A stretch of 64,000 nt of DNA from Roseiarcus sp963813195 (GTDB taxonomy: Bacteria > Pseudomonadota > Alphaproteobacteria > Rhizobiales > Beijerinckiaceae), in the NCBI GenBank assembly GCA_963813195.1, contig CAWEYC010000027.1, positions 248,001 through 312,000 of the forward strand. Direction: 5' to 3'. Under the pieces are notes generated by a model. It made no database searches. It was not told where the DNA came from and saw only the letters and a program-made list of their open reading frames with translations. Shown one piece after another: positions 38,423-47,217 of this stretch. The position numbers were made by a program, and so were the translations under genes. How positions within the stretch are numbered: the stretch's first letter is position 1; every line of letters starts with the position of its first letter.

Positions 38423-39597
38423 TCAGTAGGGCAGGCCGACGTAGTTCTCGGCGAGCGAGGTCTGCGCGGCGCGCGAACTCAGGACATATTCGAGTTCGGC
38501 GCGGTGGACCTTGTCCTGGAACGCTTCGGCGGCGCCGAAATTGTGCAGCATCGAGGTCATCCACCAGGAGAAGCGCTGCGCCTTCCAGATACGGGCGAGC
38601 GCGTGCGCGGGATAGGCGTCGAGTTCAGCCGCCGATCCCGTGCGAAAGAAGGCGAGGAGCCCCCCTGCGAGGTAGTGCACGTCGCTCGCCGCGAGGTTGA
38701 GCCCTTTGGCCCCGGTCGGCGGCACGATGTGGCCCGCGTCGCCGGCCAGGAACAGGCGGCCGTAGCGCATCGTCTCGCAAACGAAGCTGCGCATCGGCGT
38801 CAGGCTCTTTTCGATCAACGGCCCCGTGTTCAGGATTTCGCCCTTGGGATCGCCGATCCGCAGCGCGATCTCCGACCAGATGCGGTCGGCGGACCACCCA
38901 TCGATGTTCTCGGTCGGCGAAACCTGGATGTAATGCCGCGAGCGGGTGCGCGACCGCATCGAGCACAGCGCAAAGCCGCGATCATGCTGGGCGTAGATCA
39001 GGTCGTCGGCCGGCGGCGGCGTATCGGCCATGATGCCCAGCCAGGCGAAGGGGTAGGTGCGCTCGTAGACGCGCAACTGGTCGGCCGGAATGGAGGCGCG
39101 GCAGACGCCGTGGAACCCGTCGCATCCGGCGACGAAGTCCGCCTCGATCTCGCGGGGCTCGCCCGCGTGGACGAAACGCACGCGGGCGCGATTCGAATCG
39201 AGATCCCGGAGGGAGACGTCCAACGCTTCGTAGATCGTCCGCCCGCCGCTGACCGCGCGCTGATTGCCGAGGTCCTTGGTCATCTCGGTTTGCCCATAGA
39301 CGGTCACAGTCGCGCCGACCAAGGCGCGAAAATCGATGCGCTGGCGCCGGCCGTTGATGGCGATTTCGATGCCGTCGTGAGTCGAGATTCGCTCTCCAGC
39401 CGGCCCGCGGCGCCGGCGCGCCGCATCATCGCGACGGTACCCATCTCCAGAATGCCGGCGCGAATGCGCCCCTCGACATAGGCGCGATCGCGGCGCTCTA
39501 GGACGATCGACTCGACCCCCTCGCGCTGAAGAACCTGGGCCAGAAGCAACCCGGCGGGACCGGCGCCGATGATGGCGACCTGCGTGCGCTCGATCAT
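38423..39597 (-). pseudogene. pobA: 4-hydroxybenzoate 3-monooxygenase, broken by a one-base deletion
   Basis: The enzyme hydroxylates 4-hydroxybenzoate to protocatechuate with FAD and NADPH. The start at 39597 reads MIERTQVAIIGAGPAGLLLA, with the FAD-binding GAGPAG, then EGRIRAGILEMGTVAMMRRA. After AGRLESE the frame is lost. The other frame resumes with HDGIEIAINGRRQRIDFRAL and runs to 38423, with AGCDGFHG and FLAGDAGHIVPPTGAKGLNL intact. Adding one base at about 39378-39383 gives about 391 residues, the normal length. The locus length of 1175 is one short of a multiple of three. It is the last gene of pcaL-pcaH-pcaG-pobA. All later motifs are preserved, so the break is recent or an error. 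Confidence 0.9.
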
Positions 39598-39609
39598 TTC
39601 AAGCTCCGC

Positions 39610-40167
39610 TTACAGGTCGAAGAAAACGGTTTCGTCTTCTCCTTGCATCCGAATGTCGAAGCGATAGAGGGCGCCTGACGCGGTCTCGTCGCGCTTGGCG
39701 ACGAGCGTCTGTCGGCGCTCGGCGGGAACGGTCGCGAGCGTCGGATCGGCGGCGTTCGCCACGGATTCATCGGAGAAATAGAGCCGTGTATAGACGTGAC
39801 TGAGCAAGCCGCGCATGAAGACGACCAGCGTGAGAAATGGCGCGTGACCGGTCGCCGCGCCCGGCTTGATCGTGTCGAAGACGAAGCGGCTTTGCGGGTC
39901 CGTTCCCGTGCCTTGCCGGCCGAAGCCGGAAAAGCCCTCCGCGCCGTAGCGGCCGGCCGAATCGGCTTGCCAGATTTCGACCAGCGCGTCCGGGATGGGC
40001 GCGCCCGCGCCGTCGAGGACCCGGCCGATGATCCGGATGCGATCCGGCGCGCCCTCCGGCGCCGGCGCCCCGTCGACGATCTGGCTGTTTGGATAATGGT
40101 ACTGCTGAGCGGTGAGGCCGTAGGCGAAAAAGGGACCGACGGTCTGAGAAGGCGTTTGCTTGCTCAT
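39610..40167 (-). CDS. pcaG: Protocatechuate 3,4-dioxygenase alpha subunit
   Basis: This encodes 185 residues, normal for PcaG. Together with PcaH it opens the ring of protocatechuate between the hydroxyls to give beta-carboxymuconate. Visible blocks are TPSQTVGPFFAYGLT near 4, IIGRVLDGAGAPIPDALVEI near 47, WQADSAGRYGAEGFSGFGR near 68, FDTIKPGAATGHAPFLTLVV near 97, and HVYTRLYFSDE near 124. The alpha chain lacks the iron-binding residues. The ATG at 40167 overlaps the pcaH stop (ATGA), so they are coupled. pobA follows after 12 bases. Confidence 0.95.
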   Translation of the reverse strand: MSKQTPSQTVGPFFAYGLTAQQYHYPNSQIVDGAPAPEGAPDRIRIIGRVLDGAGAPIPDALVEIWQADSAGRYGAEGFSGFGRQGTGTDPQSRFVFDTIKPGAATGHAPFLTLVVFMRGLLSHVYTRLYFSDESVANAADPTLATVPAERRQTLVAKRDETASGALYRFDIRMQGEDETVFFDL

Positions 40168-40877
40168 TTGGCGCGCTCCTCGAAAGGCGTTTCGGCGCGG
40201 CCGCGCAGCACGATGTCGAAGACATAGCCGAGGCAGAAGTCCGGCTCGGTGACGTCGATCGAGAAGCGCGAGACCAGACGCTCGCGCGCGCCCTCGGGAA
40301 CGCCGAGATAGATCGGGTCGAGCGCGAGCAGCGGATCGCCGGGGAAATACATCTGCGTCACCAGCCGCGAGGCGATCGTATTGCCGAACAGCGAGAGGTG
40401 AATATGGTTCGGCCGCCACGCGTTGAAGTGATTGCGCCAGGGATAGGCCCCGGGCTTGATGGTATGGAACTTGTAGACTCCGGCGTCATCGGTGACGCAG
40501 CGGCCGGCGCCGAGGAAGTTGGGGTCGAGCGGCGCGTCGTGCTGGTCGACCTTGTGGACGTACCGCCCCGCCGCATTGGCTTGCCAGATCTCGATCAGTG
40601 TGTTGCGGACCGGGCGCCCATCTTCGTCGAGGACGCGGCCGGTCACGACGATTCGCTCGCCGAGCGGCTCGCCGTTGCGCCTGCCGTTGCGCGTGAGATC
40701 ATGATCGAGCGGCCCGAGACTGTCGTGGCCGAAGACCGGCCCGCTCGTTTCCGCTAGACCGTGGGCCAGCGGGATCAGGGGCTTTGTCGGCGCGCGCAGC
40801 ACGGTCGAAGCATAGGCGGGATGGAGCAGCGGCGGGTGCGAGCTCCAGTCGCGCTTCGAGACGGGCGCGTTGATCAT
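40164..40877 (-). CDS. pcaH: Protocatechuate 3,4-dioxygenase beta subunit
   Basis: This encodes 237 residues from the ATG at 40877, which overlaps the pcaL stop (ATGA). A good GGAGG lies just before it. The beta chain carries the non-haem iron. Candidate ligands are the Tyr in AGRYVHKVDQHDAP, the Tyr in KPGAYPWRNHFNAWRPNHIH, and the His residues of that last block. Other blocks are LIEIWQANAAGRY near 100 and HIHLSLFGNTIASRLVTQMY near 160. It is intact. With pcaG it would still make beta-carboxymuconate even though the next-step gene pcaB is broken, a point of interest for toxicity. Confidence 0.96.
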   Translation of the reverse strand: MINAPVSKRDWSSHPPLLHPAYASTVLRAPTKPLIPLAHGLAETSGPVFGHDSLGPLDHDLTRNGRRNGEPLGERIVVTGRVLDEDGRPVRNTLIEIWQANAAGRYVHKVDQHDAPLDPNFLGAGRCVTDDAGVYKFHTIKPGAYPWRNHFNAWRPNHIHLSLFGNTIASRLVTQMYFPGDPLLALDPIYLGVPEGARERLVSRFSIDVTEPDFCLGYVFDIVLRGRAETPFEERAK

Positions 40878-42062
40878 GTTTCCTCCTCCAAGGCCTTGAA
40901 CGTTTTCTTGACGGTGTGAAAGGCGCGGTTGGCTGCGGGAACGCCGGCGTAGACCGCGACGTGAAGCAGCGCTTCCGCGATGTCGTCGGGCGTCGCTCCG
41001 GTGTTGCGGGTCGCGCGGGCGTGCATCGCGACTTCGCCCTCGTGGCCGAGCGCCGCCAGCAGGGCGATCGTGATCATCGAGCGCTCCCGGAGCGTAAGGC
41101 CGGGGCGAGACCACACCGAACCCCAGGCGCCCTCGGCGATGAAGCGCTGAAAATCGGCGTCGAGGGCAGTCGTGTTGCGCTCGGCCGCGTCGACGTGCGC
41201 GGCGCCGAGAACCCTGCGGCGGACCGCCATGCCCAGCGAGAAGCGGTCGTCCCCGGCGCTCTCGCGCTCGGGCAAATCATCCTCGAGGAAGCTCACGACA
41301 TGTTCAGCGAAAAGGGCCGGCGCCTCGATACAGGGAAGGCGCGCCGAGCCCGGTATCGTTGCGTATCGCGCGCCCGGAATGATCGCGCTCAGCGCCCGCA
41401 CGCGATCGGGCGGCGTCGCGCGGTCCAACTCGCCGGCCAGGCACAGCGTCGGCGTCGTGACGTCTCGCGCGGCGTCCTCGAGATCGACGACGCGCAAGGC
41501 GGCGCAGGTGGCGGCGTAGCCGGCCGCGGGAGTCCGCGCCACCATGTTGCGGCAAAGCGCGACCGCGGGGCCGTTCTGGCGATAGGCGCCGGGCGAGAAC
41601 CACAGTTGCAGCACATGCTCGACGATCGCGCCGACGCCGTCCTTTTCGATTGCGGCAATGTCGGCGTTCCAAGATTCGGGGTCGCCGACGCGCGGCGCGA
41701 CGCCGCACAGGATCAGGCCGGCCGCGACATCGGGACGCTTGCGTGCAAAGTGGAGGGCGATCACGCCGCCCGCCGAGACGCCGCAGAGCGCCGCGCGCGC
41801 GATGCCGAAGATTCGCCAGCGTCGCTTCGAGATCGGCGACATGATCCTCCAGGCGATGCGGCGTCGCGCCGAGATCGGAGAGGCCCTGACCGCGCAGGTC
41901 GTAGCGCAACGCGCCGACGCGCGCCCTCGCGAGGGCCGCCACCACGTCGTCCCAGATTCGCAGGTCCGTGCCGAGCGAATTGACGAACACGACCACCGGC
42001 CGATCGCGAACGAGGCTCGTCTCGATGTGCAAAGTCGCGTCGGCGGTTCTCACGAATCGCAT
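40874..42062 (-). pseudogene. pcaL: PcaD-PcaC fusion (PcaL-like), broken by a one-base insertion
   Basis: The start at 42062 (AGGGAG upstream) reads MRFVRTADATLHIETS, then FVNSLGTDLRIWDDVV and YDLRGQGLSDL, an enol-lactonase opening. After HVADLEATLAN the frame breaks. The next frame reads FGIARAALCGVSAGGVIALH, with the nucleophile Ser. After residue ~270 it becomes the decarboxylase domain (SLTLRERSMI-like: GLTLRERSMITIALLAALG, HVAVYAGVPAANRAF), ending at 40874. Dropping one base near 41806-41816 gives about 395 residues, fitting PcaL fusions. The protein would convert carboxymuconolactone to beta-ketoadipate. The length of 1189 is one over a multiple of three. The PcaC half is intact, and this is the only PcaC in the window. 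Confidence 0.88.
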
Positions 42063-42117
42063 GCCTAGCCGCTCCCTACGACCGCCAGATCCGCAGCCCG
42101 GCGACAGCAAACCATTG

Positions 42118-42135
42118 CATACGAAAATGGGTATG
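42118..42135. promoter_or_regulatory. LysR-type dyad between pcaL and pcaQ, candidate PcaQ operator
   Basis: CATAC (42118-42122) and GTATG (42131-42135) form a dyad with an eight-base spacer. It lies in the 129-base gap between the divergent pcaL and pcaQ. The T-N11-A core of LysR boxes is present. It is about 56 bases from each start, the usual position for a LysR regulator controlling both sides. Confidence 0.5.
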
Positions 42136-42191
42136 GAAAATGATATGATTGTATTGTTCGATGCTGTTTCTGGTATGCGAGGGGGCGGTCA

Positions 42192-43115
42192 ATGGCGCCG
42201 ATGATCGACGGACGCATGAAGCTTCGCCATATAGCCTGTTTTCTCGAGGTCGCCGCGCGCGCCGGATTCGGCCGGGCCGCGGAAAGCCTACATTTGACGC
42301 AGCCGGCGGTCTCCCGAGCGATCCGGGAACTCGAGGACATTCTCGGCGCGCAAATGTTCGAGCGCGGCCGCGGTGGCGCGGTTCTCACCGCGCAGGGCGA
42401 AGCCTTTCGCGCCCACGCCGGCGCCGCGTACGCTGAACTCGGGCGCGGCGTCGACACCCTCGCGAAGGCGCGCGAGGGCGGCGTCCTGCTTGCCGTCGGC
42501 GTCCTGCCGACGGTCGCGGCGCGGGTCATGCCGCGGGCGGTGCTTCGCGCGAAGGAGGACGGGCTGACCGCCACGGTGCGCATCGAGGCCGGCCCCAATG
42601 AATGGCTGCTGGAGCGCCTGAAGCAGGGACGGCTCGATCTGATGGTCGGCCGCCTGGCCGAACCGCAAGCGATGATTGGCCTTTCCTTCGAGCATCTCTA
42701 CTCCGAGGAAATCGTTGCGGTGGCGAGGCCGGGCCATCCCGCCGCCGACGGGCGCGCCGTGCGGCTCGCCGATCTCGCCGCGCAAACGCTGTTGATCCCC
42801 ACCGCGGGATCGATCATCCGGCCCGAGGTCGATCGTCTCTTTCTCGCCGAAGGGATCGGCAAGCCCGAGGATGTCATCGAAACCGTCGCCCATCCTTTCG
42901 GACGCGCCTATGTGCGCGCCAGCGACGCGGTTTGGATCATTTCGTTCGGCGTCGTCGCCGAGGATTTGCGCGAGGGAGCGCTGATTCGACTGCCGCTGAC
43001 GGCGCCGGTCGCCGGCGGCCCGGTGGGCCTCACGGTCCGCGCCGGCCTGCCGCTGTCTCCGGCGGCGCAGATGCTGGCGCGCGCGGTGCGGATGACCGCG
43101 CTCGCACTCAATTGA
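42192..43115 (+). CDS. pcaQ: LysR-family activator of the protocatechuate genes
   Basis: This encodes 307 residues. A LysR helix-turn-helix spans about 10-68 (LRHIACFLEVAARAGFGRAA, then SLHLTQPAVSRAIRELE). The co-inducer domain spans about 95-300 (LAVGVLPTVAARVMPRAVLR, then LDLMVGRLAEPQ). Its divergent place next to pcaL-pcaH-pcaG identifies it as PcaQ, which in other Rhizobiales responds to pathway intermediates such as beta-carboxymuconate. The ATG at 42192 has AGGGGG upstream. It is intact, unlike three of the genes it would control or support. Because it answers to position as well as sequence, the name is firm but not proven. Confidence 0.88.
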   Translation: MAPMIDGRMKLRHIACFLEVAARAGFGRAAESLHLTQPAVSRAIRELEDILGAQMFERGRGGAVLTAQGEAFRAHAGAAYAELGRGVDTLAKAREGGVLLAVGVLPTVAARVMPRAVLRAKEDGLTATVRIEAGPNEWLLERLKQGRLDLMVGRLAEPQAMIGLSFEHLYSEEIVAVARPGHPAADGRAVRLADLAAQTLLIPTAGSIIRPEVDRLFLAEGIGKPEDVIETVAHPFGRAYVRASDAVWIISFGVVAEDLREGALIRLPLTAPVAGGPVGLTVRAGLPLSPAAQMLARAVRMTALALN

Positions 43116-43229
43116 TGGCCCGCGCATTGCCTTATCCCGCTGGCCCAAGTAAATCGGCGGCGAAACCTTCAAGCGCCGGTGCGTCCCAACGCGGCGCGTC
43201 CGTGGGGGGACGCCCGAGGCGAACTTGCA

Positions 43230-44171
43230 ATGTCTGAAAACGCCGTGTCTGGATGGGCCAGACCTTGGAGAGTCGTCTGGGACAGTCCGTCTCTGCTTCT
43301 GTCGCTGGCCGCGCTGACCTGGGCTGGCCATTCCGTGGTCGGCCGGTTGGCGGTCGGCCAGATCGGACCGATGACGCTGACTTGCGCGCGATGGGCGCTG
43401 GCGCTCGGCCCCATCGTCTTCGCTGCGCGCGGCGAACTGCGGCGGGATCTCGAAGTGATGCGCGGGCGCTGGATGTTCGTTGCGGCGATGGGCGCATGCG
43501 GCTTCACCGCCTTCAACGCGCTGTTCTACGTCGCCGCGCATCGCACCGGCGCGCTCAATCTGTCGATCATTCAGGGCGCGGTTCCCGCTCTCGTGCTGAT
43601 CGGCGTGCGGGTCGCTTTTGGCGAGAAGGCGAGCGCGCTGCAGGCGCTCGGCGCGTTCGCCACCATGCTCGGGGTGATTGCGATCGCCTCGCGAGGGGAT
43701 TGGTCCCGGCTGATTGGGCTCGCCTTCAACAGCGGCGATCTCTTGATGCTGGTCGCTTGCATTCTCTATGCCGGCTACACCGTAGGACTACGCGATCGAC
43801 CGCGCGTTTCCGGCCTGGGATTTCTCGCTGGCATGGCCTTCGCCGCTTTTCTCACATCGGTTCCGTTATTCCTGTGGGAGATCGCCGCCGGCGATTTCAT
43901 CTGGCCTACCGGCGAAGGCCTATTGCTGCTGCTGTATGCGGCGCTGGGACCGGCTTTCGTGTCGCAGGTCCTCTATATGCGCGGCGTGGCGTTGGTCGGG
44001 CCAGGCCGGGCCGGGGTTTTCATCAATCTGGTGCCGGTGTTCGGCGCCCTGATGGCGATCGCTTTGCTGGGCGAACCTTTCGCCGCCTACCATGTCGTGG
44101 CGCTTGCGCTCGTCGTCGGGGGAATCGCCGTCGCTCAGCGACGCCCGTCGACGCGGCTGGCGACGCGATAA
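43230..44171 (+). CDS. EamA/DMT-family transporter
   Basis: This encodes 313 residues with about ten membrane segments in two EamA repeats (about 20-150 and 170-305). The first opens LLSLAALTWAGHSVVGRLAV, with the W-G/A-x-x-x-x motif of the family. The second opens SGDLLMLVACILYAGYTVGL. The last helix pair ends ALALVVGGIAVAQRR. Such proteins export amino acids or metabolites; the substrate is unknown. The ATG is preceded by CGAGGC. It lies 115 bases after pcaQ on the same strand and may or may not be co-transcribed. Confidence 0.9.
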   Translation: MSENAVSGWARPWRVVWDSPSLLLSLAALTWAGHSVVGRLAVGQIGPMTLTCARWALALGPIVFAARGELRRDLEVMRGRWMFVAAMGACGFTAFNALFYVAAHRTGALNLSIIQGAVPALVLIGVRVAFGEKASALQALGAFATMLGVIAIASRGDWSRLIGLAFNSGDLLMLVACILYAGYTVGLRDRPRVSGLGFLAGMAFAAFLTSVPLFLWEIAAGDFIWPTGEGLLLLLYAALGPAFVSQVLYMRGVALVGPGRAGVFINLVPVFGALMAIALLGEPFAAYHVVALALVVGGIAVAQRRPSTRLATR

Positions 44172-44226
44172 GGGACGCTTCGCGCGAGCGGCGTCGACAT
44201 TAACTCGTGAAGAAAAGGATCGGACA

Positions 44227-44895
44227 ATGGGTGAAATGATCGAATTGAAAACCAGCGATGGCGCGACGATCGGCGCATGGCTCGCGGCTCCGGCGGGGAC
44301 GCCGCGCGGCGCGGTTGTCGTCGTGCAGGAGATCTTCGGCGTCAATCACCACATCCGCTCGGTCGCCGATCGCTTCGCTGCTGCGGGCTATCTCGCGATC
44401 GCGCCGGCGGTGTTCGACCGCGTCGAGAAAGGCGTCGAACTCGGCTACGACGGCCCGGGAATGGCGCGCGGCATGGAGATCGTCGGCAAGGTCGATCGCG
44501 AGGCGACCCTGCGGGACATCGCGGCGGCGGTCGAGCGGGTCAAGAGCGCAGGCAAGGTTGCTGTCGTCGGCTTCTGCTTCGGTGGCACGATGGCCTGGTT
44601 GGCGGCGGCGCAGAGCCCGGGAATCGCCGCGGCGGTCGGCTATTACGGTGGCGGAGTCGTCGGCCTGAAGGACCTCGAACCCCGCGTCCCGACGATGCTG
44701 CATTTCGGCGAGCAAGATGGACATATCCCGGTCGACGGCGTCCGCCAAGTCCAAGCCGCGCATCCTGGCGCGCCCGTCTATCTCTACCCCGCCGGGCACG
44801 GCTTCAACTGCGACGAGCGCGCCAGCTATGACGCGCCGAGCGCGGCTCTCGCCTGGAGCCGCACACTCGTTTTCCTGGCCGAGAAACTGGGATAA
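44227..44895 (+). CDS. Dienelactone hydrolase family protein
   Basis: This encodes 222 residues from the ATG at 44227, with AAAAGGAT just before it. The alpha/beta-hydrolase has the family's Cys nucleophile in VGFCFGGTMAW near 118-124. It also has EIFGVNHHIRSVADRFAAAGY near 36-56 and PAGHGFNCDERASYD near 190, with the catalytic His. Dienelactone hydrolases open lactone rings in chloroaromatic breakdown, but many relatives act on other esters. It sits 55 bases after the EamA gene and near the pca genes, though no chlorocatechol genes are present. Confidence 0.92.
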   Translation: MGEMIELKTSDGATIGAWLAAPAGTPRGAVVVVQEIFGVNHHIRSVADRFAAAGYLAIAPAVFDRVEKGVELGYDGPGMARGMEIVGKVDREATLRDIAAAVERVKSAGKVAVVGFCFGGTMAWLAAAQSPGIAAAVGYYGGGVVGLKDLEPRVPTMLHFGEQDGHIPVDGVRQVQAAHPGAPVYLYPAGHGFNCDERASYDAPSAALAWSRTLVFLAEKLG

Positions 44896-44955
44896 GCCCC
44901 CTTCGGATGAGCCGAAGCAATTCCCGCCGCGATCAGCGCGGCGGGTTCGGCGATG

Positions 44956-45750
44956 CTATTTCACCAGCCGCGGCCCGCCGACCCCCGGCGTCTCGTTTTC
45001 CTGGACGACGCCGAGGCGCCGCGCGACTTCCGTATAGGCCTCGATCATGCCGCCGAGGTCCTTGCGGAAGCGGTCCTTGTCCATCTTCTCGTTCGACTTC
45101 ACGTCCCACAGGCGGCACGAATCGGGGCTGATTTCGTCGGCGACGACGATCCGCATGTTGTCGCCCTCCCACAACCGGCCACATTCGATCTTGAAATCGA
45201 CGAGACGGATGCCGACGCCGAGGAAGAGCCCGGTGAGGAAGTCGTTGACGCGAATCGCCAACGCCATGATGTCGTCGATTTCCTGCGGCGAAGCCCAGCC
45301 GAACGCGGTGATGTGCTCCTCCGAGACCATCGGGTCGTTGAGCGCGTCGTTCTTGTAATAAAATTCGATGATCGAGCGGGGCAGCTGCGTGCCTTCCTCG
45401 ATGCCCAGGCGCGTCGCCAGTGATCCCGCCGCCACATTGCGGACGATGACCTCGAGCGGAATGATTTCGACCTCGCGAATCAGCTGCTCGCGCATGTTGA
45501 TGCGGCGCATGAAATGGGTGGGAACGCCGATCTCATTGAGCCGCTGAAACAGGTATTCGGAGATACGATTGTTCAGAACCCCTTTTCCTTCAATGACTTC
45601 GTGCTTCTTCGCGTTGAACGCGGTCGCGTCGTCCTTGAAGTGCTGAATCAAGGTGCCGGGCTCCGGGCCTTCGTAAAGGACCTTGGCCTTGCCTTCATAG
45701 ATGCGTCGGCGGCGGTTCATGCGGTGCAACCGTGGCTTGAGGAAATCCAT
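44956..45750 (-). CDS. purC: SAICAR synthetase (phosphoribosylaminoimidazole-succinocarboxamide synthase)
   Basis: This encodes 264 residues from the ATG at 45750, which has AAAAGG upstream. The ATG at 45720 (MNRRRRIYEGKAK) is the alternative used in many relatives. PurC joins aspartate to CAIR in purine synthesis. Family blocks are RRRRIYEGKAKVLYEG, HFKDDATAFNAKKH near 37, GVLNNRISEYLFQRLNEIGV near 55, VEIIPLEVIVRNVAAGSLAT near 94, and LVDFKIECGRLWEG near 183. The extra helix MDFLKPRLHR at the start is common in alphaproteobacteria. It is a lone gene. Confidence 0.96.
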   Translation of the reverse strand: MDFLKPRLHRMNRRRRIYEGKAKVLYEGPEPGTLIQHFKDDATAFNAKKHEVIEGKGVLNNRISEYLFQRLNEIGVPTHFMRRINMREQLIREVEIIPLEVIVRNVAAGSLATRLGIEEGTQLPRSIIEFYYKNDALNDPMVSEEHITAFGWASPQEIDDIMALAIRVNDFLTGLFLGVGIRLVDFKIECGRLWEGDNMRIVVADEISPDSCRLWDVKSNEKMDKDRFRKDLGGMIEAYTEVARRLGVVQENETPGVGGPRLVK

Positions 45751-46210
45751 TAATTTCGGCCTTTTCTGACAGCTACCTCGCCGTACGCAACCGCGCTCGG
45801 CGAGAATATGGGGTTTCGGGCCGTGTGAGCCAAGTGTGATACGCCTCATCCGGACCGGGGGCCAGCCCCTCCAACTTATCCGATCGGCGCCGCTCGCACA
45901 AACGGCCCCTTGCGGCCCCTTGCCGCCCTTTGGAGACCCGCGCCCCCTTTCCCGGTAGACGAGGTCTTACGGGCGCTGGAGTTCAAATATAAGCATTATG
46001 CTGGGCAAATCGAGCCGACTGGGGCATCGACGAGCGTCGCCAGGGGCGGCGATGTCGAAAATGCGAGCGCCGCGGCCCATTGACGCGATCGGCGTCGCCG
46101 CCAAGGCTTTCGTAGAAGCAGCTTAAATAAATAGAGCGAAAGTTTCTGGGGAAATATTCCCGCGACGACGCGCACTCTATGCACGAAAATAATCATCGGA
46201 GGAAGCAAAG
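45751..46210. other. Intergenic stretch, no supported gene
   Basis: I see no gene or repeat in these 460 bases. The last 30 bases hold GGAGGAAG, an intact ribosome-binding site for the broken gene at 46211. Confidence 0.5.
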
Positions 46211-46474
46211 ATGGATGATGCCGCATGAGGCGGATCGAGAGCGATCCCAACTAAGTCAAACTTGTCAGCGAGCGGAAGTCGTTCGGCTGGACACTGTCGA
46301 TCATCATGCTGGTGATCTACTCCGGCTTCATTGCCCTGGTAGCCTTCGCGTCATCGCGGTGCATCTCGCCGGCTCGATCACCGTCGGTCTGGTGCTGGGC
46401 GCCGCGATCATCGTGGCTGCGATCGTCCTGACGCTGCGGCAAAGTCAGGAAATGGGCGCCCAAGCCCGGGGTTG
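46211..46474 (+). pseudogene. DUF485 (YjcH-like) gene relic
   Basis: GGAGGAAGC precedes an ATG at 46211 that reads MDDAA and then stops. Shifted frames continue the protein: RRIESDPN, then KLVSERKSFGWTLSIIMLVI and YSGFIALVAFA, then SITVGLVLGAAIIVAAIVL. That order is the DUF485 family (two membrane segments, normally translated just ahead of the acetate/cation symporter ActP). At least three frame breaks are needed. After VLTL the homology ends, and a strong terminator follows within ~25 bases. actP is absent, so a deletion seems to have removed it. Confidence 0.72.
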
Positions 46475-46490
46475 GGCGCCTTCTTGCTTT
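46455..46490 (+). terminator. Rho-independent terminator
   Basis: GGCGCCCAA (46455-46463) pairs with TTGGGCGCC (46472-46480) around a GC-rich loop, followed by TTCTTGCTTTT. It points along the plus strand and ends the broken DUF485 unit. It also sits just past the modC stop on the other strand. Confidence 0.82.
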
Positions 46491-46548
46491 TCGGCGATAC
46501 GCGGCAATGTGGTCGACCGTTCTCGCGGACGTCGGGCGGCTGCGTCGA

Positions 46549-47217
46549 TCAGGCGGGGTCTGCCTGATGCGGGTGGCGCAAGGCGGTCAGGCGGCCCGCC
46601 TCGAACTCGGCGATGTCGCTCGCCAGCCGCTCGACCTCGCTGGCGCGATGGCTGACGAAGATGATGGGGATCGCGAAGGCGTCGCGCAGCGCCTCGATCA
46701 AGTTCAAGATGTCCCGCCGGCGTCGGTCGTCGATCGCGTTCAGCGGTTCGTCCATCAGCAGCACGCGGGGATTGCTGAGCAGCGCGCGGCCGATCGCGAC
46801 CCGCTGCCTCTCGCCGCCCGATAGCCGCGCCGGTCCGCGCGCCAGCAGCGGCTCGATTCCGAGCAGCTTGACCACATCGGTGAAGCTGACGAGGCTCGGT
46901 CCGGGCGGAGCGAACCGGGCGCCGTAGTTCAGGTTGTGGGCGACGTTGAGATGGGGAAACAGCCGCGGCTCCTGGAAGACGTAGCCGATGCGGCGCTTGC
47001 GCGCGGGCACGTCGACCCCCCGCGCCGTGTCGAGAAACACCGCGTCGTCGACAGCTATGCGGCCGCGGCGCGGTCGGCGCAGCCCGGCGATGATGTCGAG
47101 GATCGTCGTTTTGCCGGCGCCCGACGGGCCGCACAGCGCCAGCACGCGGCCGCTCGCACGAATGTCCGCTTCGACGGCGAAATCGCCTTGGGTGTGCTCG
47201 ACGGCGATTTCAATCAT
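46549..47217 (-). CDS. modC: Molybdate ABC transporter ATPase, short form
   Basis: This encodes 222 residues from the ATG at 47217, which overlaps the modB stop (ATGA). The ATPase motifs are Walker A GPSGAGKTT near 31, the Q-loop IGYVFQEPRLFPHLNVAHNL near 78-95, signature LSGGERQR near 130, and Walker B VLLMDEPLNAIDDR near 150. ModC drives molybdate uptake with ModB. The usual ~350-residue protein ends in a molybdate-binding TOBE/Mop domain. This one stops straight after the ATPase, so any control by bound molybdate must come from elsewhere. Confidence 0.88.
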   Translation of the reverse strand: MIEIAVEHTQGDFAVEADIRASGRVLALCGPSGAGKTTILDIIAGLRRPRRGRIAVDDAVFLDTARGVDVPARKRRIGYVFQEPRLFPHLNVAHNLNYGARFAPPGPSLVSFTDVVKLLGIEPLLARGPARLSGGERQRVAIGRALLSNPRVLLMDEPLNAIDDRRRRDILNLIEALRDAFAIPIIFVSHRASEVERLASDIAEFEAGRLTALRHPHQADPA

